This document shows positions 60,238 through 64,000 of a stretch of DNA of 64,000 nt, piece after piece. Location of the stretch: assembly GCF_021602345.1 (NCBI RefSeq), contig NZ_BQID01000002.1:310001-374000 (forward strand), given 5' to 3'. Numbering within the stretch: position 1 is the first letter of the stretch; each line of letters opens with the position of its first letter. Source of the stretch: Pseudomonas pharyngis (GTDB taxonomy: Bacteria; Pseudomonadota; Gammaproteobacteria; Pseudomonadales; Pseudomonadaceae). The position numbers and the translations under genes were made by a program. The notes under the pieces are model-generated. The model saw nothing but the letters and a program-made list of their open reading frames with translations, had not been told where the DNA came from and did no database searches.

Positions 60238-60747
60238 TTACGACCAAAACCCCCTGTGCGGTTCAGCCGCCTCCCCCTCCAGCATCGGCCCCAACACACT
60301 GACCTTACGTTGCCCCTTGGCGAACACCTCGCGGCACGGCAGCGAGAACGTCGGATTCTCCGGATGGTCCCCCGTCAGTCCCAGCAAGGCATGCTCCGAC
60401 AAGGCATAGACCACACGTCCGATCCCCGTCCAATACACCGCGCCGGCGCACATGCAGCATGGCTCGGCGCTGGTGTACAGCGTGCACAGTTCCAACTCCT
60501 GCGGCGACAGGAGTTTTGCCGCTGCCGCCGCTGCCACCAACTCGGCATGCTGGGTTGGATCACCTTCCGGGGGCATTGAGTTGTTCCCCGCTTCGACAAT
60601 CACCTTGCCGTTGCGGTCGGCCACCAATGCCGCGAACGGATGGCGACCGCGTTGCTTCGATGCCTCGGACAAGGCAATGGTCTGGCGCAGTAACGTCAGA
60701 TCAAGCGCGCTGATGCCAGCCGGGATGAGTTCAGTCAATTGATTCAT
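60238..60747 (-). CDS. Nucleoside/guanine deaminase of the CDA superfamily
   Basis: Zinc deaminase of 169 residues. Motifs THAELVAAA (His ligand and catalytic Glu) and EPCCMCAGAVYWTGI (two Cys ligands) define the cytidine/guanine deaminase fold. The sequence fits small bacterial guanine deaminases more than TadA, which is shorter and edits tRNA. It lies 30 bp after a purine/uracil-type permease gene on the same strand, which supports purine use. ATG 60747 follows GGAG by 7 bases. Guanine as substrate is inferred. Confidence 0.82.
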   Translation of the reverse strand: MNQLTELIPAGISALDLTLLRQTIALSEASKQRGRHPFAALVADRNGKVIVEAGNNSMPPEGDPTQHAELVAAAAAAKLLSPQELELCTLYTSAEPCCMCAGAVYWTGIGRVVYALSEHALLGLTGDHPENPTFSLPCREVFAKGQRKVSVLGPMLEGEAAEPHRGFWS

Positions 60748-60777
60748 GGGTAACTCCAGGGCAGTGGAAAACAAAAG

Positions 60778-62118
60778 TCAGTCGGCCAGTTCAGCCGATG
60801 TAGCGCCGATGGTTTCGGTCGATTTTTTTTCATCGTTGAGCAGGATGTTGAGGACGATGGCGGTGATCGCTCCGAGAAAAATCCCGCTGTCGAGCACCAG
60901 TTTCAGGGTCGGGCCGACGTGTTCGAACAGCGCCGGAAAGGACATCGGCAGCACCCCGACACTCACTGACACGGCGACGATAATGCCGTTGCGCGTGCCC
61001 TCGAATTGCACCCGTGACAGTTCCTGAATCCCCGCCACCGTGGTCATGCCGAACATCACAATCGCGCAGCCACCGAGCACCGGCGTCGGCACCGCGGCGA
61101 TCAACGCGCCGAGTTTCGGGAACAGGCCCATCAGCACCATGATTGCCCCGGCAGCGGCCACAACGAAGCGGCTTTTAACGTTGGAGAGCGCAATCAAGCC
61201 GGTGTTCTGGGTGAAGGCGTTGTAAGGAAAGCTGTTGAACAAGCCACCGAGCATGGTCGACAAGCCATCGGCGCGAAATGCATTGCCGAGGGTCTGTTGC
61301 GTGGTCGGTTTGCCGGTCAATTTGCCGATCGCCAGACAGTTGCCGGTGGTCTCGGCCATGATGACCAGCATCGCCAGGGTCATGATCAGAATCGGCACCG
61401 GCGCGAATTCCGGCGCGCCGAATGCCATCGGCGCACTCAGCTCAAACCACGCCGCTTCGCTGACCCGATTGAAGTGAGTCATGCCGCAAGCCGCTGCGAT
61501 CAGGCTGCCGACAAAGAGGCCAATCAGCACGCTGAGGTTGCCGATGAAGCCCTTGAATCTGGCGTAGATCACCAGGGTCACACTGACCGTGGCCAAACCC
61601 AGTAACAGATTGGCGGGATTGCCAAAATCTGCCGCATCGGGATTGCCACCGCCCAGCCAGATCGCCGCGGCCGGCATCAGCGAGATGCCGATAATGGTGA
61701 TCAGGCTGCCAATCACCACCGGCGGAAAAAACCGCAACAAGCGGCTGAACACCGGTGCCAGCGCAACGGTGATAAATCCCGCCGCGATCACCGCGCCGAA
61801 AATCTGACTGAGGCCGAACTCTTTGCCGATCATGATCATCGGCGCCAGGGCAATGAACGAGCAGCCCTGAATCAGCGGCAGGCGGGCGCCGAACTTCCAG
61901 AAACCGAGGGTTTGAATCAGCGTCGCCACACCAGAGGTCAACAGGTTGGCGTTGATCAGCAACACCACCTGCGCCGAGGTCAGCCCCATCGCGCTGCCAA
62001 GAATCAGCGGCACCGCCACCGCTCCCGCGTACATCACCAGCACATGCTGCAAGCCAAACGTGAACAACTGTCGCAGTGGCAAAACCTCGTCCACCGGATG
62101 AATGCGTTGTGTGGTCAT
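60778..62118 (-). CDS. Purine/uracil-type nucleobase permease (NCS2 family)
   Basis: Inner-membrane permease of 446 residues with about fourteen segments. NCS2 motifs: QHVLVMYAGAVAVPLILG in helix 1, NANLLTSGVATLIQTLG, AETTGNCLAIGKLTG with the substrate-binding Glu in helix 8, and NSFPYNAFTQNTGLIALSNVKSR in helix 9-10 (parts given). It resembles xanthine/uric acid transporters (UacT/PbuX group). ATG 62118 follows GGAG; a longer frame to 62328 is rejected. A deaminase follows in the same transcript and a LysR gene diverges. Confidence 0.9.
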   Translation of the reverse strand: MTTQRIHPVDEVLPLRQLFTFGLQHVLVMYAGAVAVPLILGSAMGLTSAQVVLLINANLLTSGVATLIQTLGFWKFGARLPLIQGCSFIALAPMIMIGKEFGLSQIFGAVIAAGFITVALAPVFSRLLRFFPPVVIGSLITIIGISLMPAAAIWLGGGNPDAADFGNPANLLLGLATVSVTLVIYARFKGFIGNLSVLIGLFVGSLIAAACGMTHFNRVSEAAWFELSAPMAFGAPEFAPVPILIMTLAMLVIMAETTGNCLAIGKLTGKPTTQQTLGNAFRADGLSTMLGGLFNSFPYNAFTQNTGLIALSNVKSRFVVAAAGAIMVLMGLFPKLGALIAAVPTPVLGGCAIVMFGMTTVAGIQELSRVQFEGTRNGIIVAVSVSVGVLPMSFPALFEHVGPTLKLVLDSGIFLGAITAIVLNILLNDEKKSTETIGATSAELAD

Positions 62119-62331
62119 TTCACACGCTCCTGAAGGTGCGGCATCTGTTGAGATTGCGGGCATGCCCAGGGCGTTTGAAGGTGGATCCGCCCCGGAGATC
62201 GTTTGAAACGGGGCCATATTTGAACGTTTATTGCGATGAAACAAATTAGCAACCATCGCTTTTTCCGATGGCACGGATCTGGCATCCGTTAGCCGCTCCA
62301 AACCTTCATTTTCGAACCGGGAGTTCAACGC

Positions 62332-63246
62332 TTGCGCTTCTCACTCGATCAACTGTTGATGTTCGTCCAAGTAGTCAAAAGCGGATCGTTTTCCGCCGCC
62401 GGGCGCAAACTGGGCAAGACCCAATCGACCATCAGCGCAGCGATTGCCAACCTCGAAACCGACCTTGGCGTCGACCTGTTCGACCGCAGCAACCGCAGCC
62501 CTGCCCTCACCGCCAGCGGCCACAAATTGCTGGTGCAGGCCGAAGCCGTGCTTGAACGCTGCATGACCTTCGAAGCCCACGCCGATTGTCTGTCGGAAAA
62601 CGTAGAGCCCAGCCTGACACTGGCCATTGAAACGCCGTACGGCCCGATCATGCCGGTGCTCAAAGCCTTCGAAGCAGCCTTCCCCTTTGTCGACCTGATC
62701 ATTCGTCATCCGGTCCATGGAGACGTCAGTGAACTGGTCAGCAGCGGCGAAGCGGTGCTCGGTGTGGCGTTCTCACAGCCTGGTTACCCCAAGGAGCTGG
62801 CGTTCCAGCAACTGGGCAAACTGATCATGCTGCACGTCTGCCATCCCCGGCACCCATTGGCGCAACTCGAAAACGTCACGTTCGAGGACCTGCACGTCCA
62901 TCGCCGCCTGGCCTTCAGCGCCCACGCGAGCAAACTGCCGAGCAGTGAATACCTGCGTTCGACCCAGTTGTGGCAGGCGGAAAGCTATCTGGCGTTATTG
63001 GAAATGGTCCGCGCCGGACTCGGCTGGGCCACCCTGCCCCGCCAACTCATTCAGCGTGAACTGGCCAAGGGTGAGCTGGTGGAACTGCAGCTCTCGGCGT
63101 ATCCGCATACGGACTGGCAGATTGGTGTGGATTTGCTCTGGGCGCGGCAGCGGCCGTTGGGTAAGGCGGAGCGATGGCTGAAGGAGAAGTTGCAGGGCAA
63201 CAAGGTGTATGAACGGGATCGCAACGGGCAGACCACCACGCTATGA
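62332..63246 (+). CDS. LysR-family regulator of the purine genes
   Basis: LysR-type regulator of 304 residues starting from TTG 62332 with GGGAG 9 bases upstream. The DNA-binding domain reads FVQVVKSGSFSAAGRKLGK, TQSTISAAIANLETDLGVDLFDRS. The effector domain contains LTLAIETPYGPIMPVLKAF and a C-terminal Arg/Lys-rich tail. It diverges from the permease-deaminase pair, with 213 bp of shared promoter DNA, so it likely controls nucleobase uptake. Effector unknown. Confidence 0.88.
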   Translation: MRFSLDQLLMFVQVVKSGSFSAAGRKLGKTQSTISAAIANLETDLGVDLFDRSNRSPALTASGHKLLVQAEAVLERCMTFEAHADCLSENVEPSLTLAIETPYGPIMPVLKAFEAAFPFVDLIIRHPVHGDVSELVSSGEAVLGVAFSQPGYPKELAFQQLGKLIMLHVCHPRHPLAQLENVTFEDLHVHRRLAFSAHASKLPSSEYLRSTQLWQAESYLALLEMVRAGLGWATLPRQLIQRELAKGELVELQLSAYPHTDWQIGVDLLWARQRPLGKAERWLKEKLQGNKVYERDRNGQTTTL

Positions 63247-63306
63247 GATCAATGCAGATGGAACAAGTCGCCTTACGCCTGCCCGATGCTTTACCAATCC
63301 CCTGCT

Positions 63307-64000
63307 TCAGATTTGCGATAAACCACCATCGACCATCAGCTCCACGCCGTTCACGTATCTGGCGTCGTCCGAGGCGAGAAACAGTGCCGCGCTGGCAATT
63401 TCTTCGGGTTGCGCCATGTAGCCCAATGGCGTGATTTGCTCGACGTGCTGGCGCAGCGCGGCAATGTCGCTCTCGCTCATTTTCAGCCCGTTGTCCATCA
63501 GCGGTGTGCGGGTGAAGCCAGGGCTCAACACGTTTGCGCGGATTTTGCGGTCCTTGAGCTCATTGGCCCACGTGCGTGCAAACGATCGCACCGCCGCCTT
63601 CGACGCGTTGTACAGACTCAATCCTTCCATGCCGTTGCTGGAGCAGATTGAGGCAGTCAAGACGATGGACGAAGCGTCTTTCATCAACGGAAGAAGCGTT
63701 TGAACGCTGAAGAAAACGCCTTTCACGTTCACGTCGAACATGGCGTAGTAAGCCGCCTCGCTGGTCTCTCCGAGCGGATTTTTCTCACAGATCCCGGCAT
63801 TTGCGAACACTGCGTCCAGCCGGTCGTCGCGCGTTTGGATTGTCGCTTTGAGCGTGTCGAGATCGGCCTGAAGCGAGACATCGGAAACCACTGCGACAAC
63901 TTTGTCGCCGAGTCTGGCAACTGCCGCCTCCAGCCTGTCTGCTGCTCGTCCAGTGATGTAAACGCGTTCGGCGCCCTCGGCGATCAAGGCTTGCGCGATG
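63307..64000 (-). CDS. Short-chain dehydrogenase/reductase, N-terminus cut by the window edge
   Basis: Classical SDR; the frame is open to the right edge (IAQALIAEGAERVYITGR), so the start and the GxxxGxG motif lie outside. Visible are NAG (FANAGICEKNP), the catalytic Ser in VLTASICSS, Tyr-X3-Lys in SLYNASKAAVR, and the C-terminal LFLASDDARYVNGVELMVDGG. Substrate unknown. It converges with the LysR gene; nothing is seen in the 60 bp between. Confidence 0.9.
   Translation of the reverse strand, partial: IAQALIAEGAERVYITGRAADRLEAAVARLGDKVVAVVSDVSLQADLDTLKATIQTRDDRLDAVFANAGICEKNPLGETSEAAYYAMFDVNVKGVFFSVQTLLPLMKDASSIVLTASICSSNGMEGLSLYNASKAAVRSFARTWANELKDRKIRANVLSPGFTRTPLMDNGLKMSESDIAALRQHVEQITPLGYMAQPEEIASAALFLASDDARYVNGVELMVDGGLSQI

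Noticed and set aside
1-64000. CRISPR arrays, tRNA or rRNA genes, insertion sequences, prophage genes
   Set aside because: No regularly spaced repeats, no tRNA cloverleaf with anticodon arm and CCA end, and no transposase, integrase or phage structural motifs were seen in either strand.

Overview
The window looks like chromosomal DNA of a Pseudomonas, most likely of the P. fluorescens group. This rests on high GC, strong GGAG-type ribosome binding sites, and families typical of that group (DUF1302/DUF1329 pairs, NodD-type LysR regulators, a VanAB-like pair, a fused betaine ATPase-permease). I see no rRNA, tRNA, CRISPR array, transposase or phage gene. Both ends cut genes: a sugar transferase on the left and a short-chain dehydrogenase on the right.

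Layout. (1) 1-6.0 kb, minus: an exopolysaccharide operon with an RfaH-type antiterminator first, then an outer-membrane barrel, a Wza-like export protein, a Wzc-like tyrosine autokinase and an undecaprenyl-phosphate glucose phosphotransferase; an ops-like element lies in the leader. A UDP-glucuronate epimerase-like gene diverges at 6.6 kb. (2) 7.6-15.6 kb, all minus: TspO, a four-PAS hybrid histidine kinase, an Fe-S photolyase/cryptochrome with a DUF3833 lipoprotein, a lone receiver protein and a double-domain KaiC-like ATPase. (3) 16.2-23.8 kb: an amino-acid ABC pair without ATPase, a permease relic, small hypotheticals, Mn catalase, a ZIP transporter, a PHA-depolymerase-like hydrolase and a bestrophin. 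(4) 24-29.1 kb: a metC relic, then a tight operon of fused betaine ABC transporter, binding protein, homocysteine methyltransferase and MsrA. (5) 29.4-33 kb: a frameshifted KfrA-like gene and a LysR-alcohol dehydrogenase pair bracketed by inverted copies of a short repeat.

(6) 33-54.4 kb: a large catabolic cluster. Two paralogous NodD-type LysR regulators sit among a GlcG/HbpS protein, an amidohydrolase, a C-C-type hydrolase, a two-domain extradiol dioxygenase, a Rieske ferredoxin, a FAD monooxygenase, an envelope set (DUF1302, DUF1329, YCF48-like, RND), an MFS transporter, cupin, FAH-family, epimerase and cyclase genes. The families fit ring hydroxylation, extradiol cleavage and C-C hydrolysis of a hydrophobic aromatic, but the substrate cannot be read from sequence. 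Four copies of a nod-box-like element (two ATC-N9-GAT boxes, 22 bp apart) stand before a LysR gene, the hydrolase, the dioxygenase and the monooxygenase, each facing its gene. This is the most striking signal in the window. A VanA-like oxygenase follows in the opposite direction; its reductase partner has an apparent internal in-frame deletion.

(7) 54.6-64 kb: a MarR regulator with a palindromic operator, a DUF985 cupin, a PoxB-like ThDP enzyme, a formaldehyde-dehydrogenase-family enzyme, a beta-carbonic anhydrase, a purine deaminase-permease pair with a divergent LysR gene, and the partial dehydrogenase.
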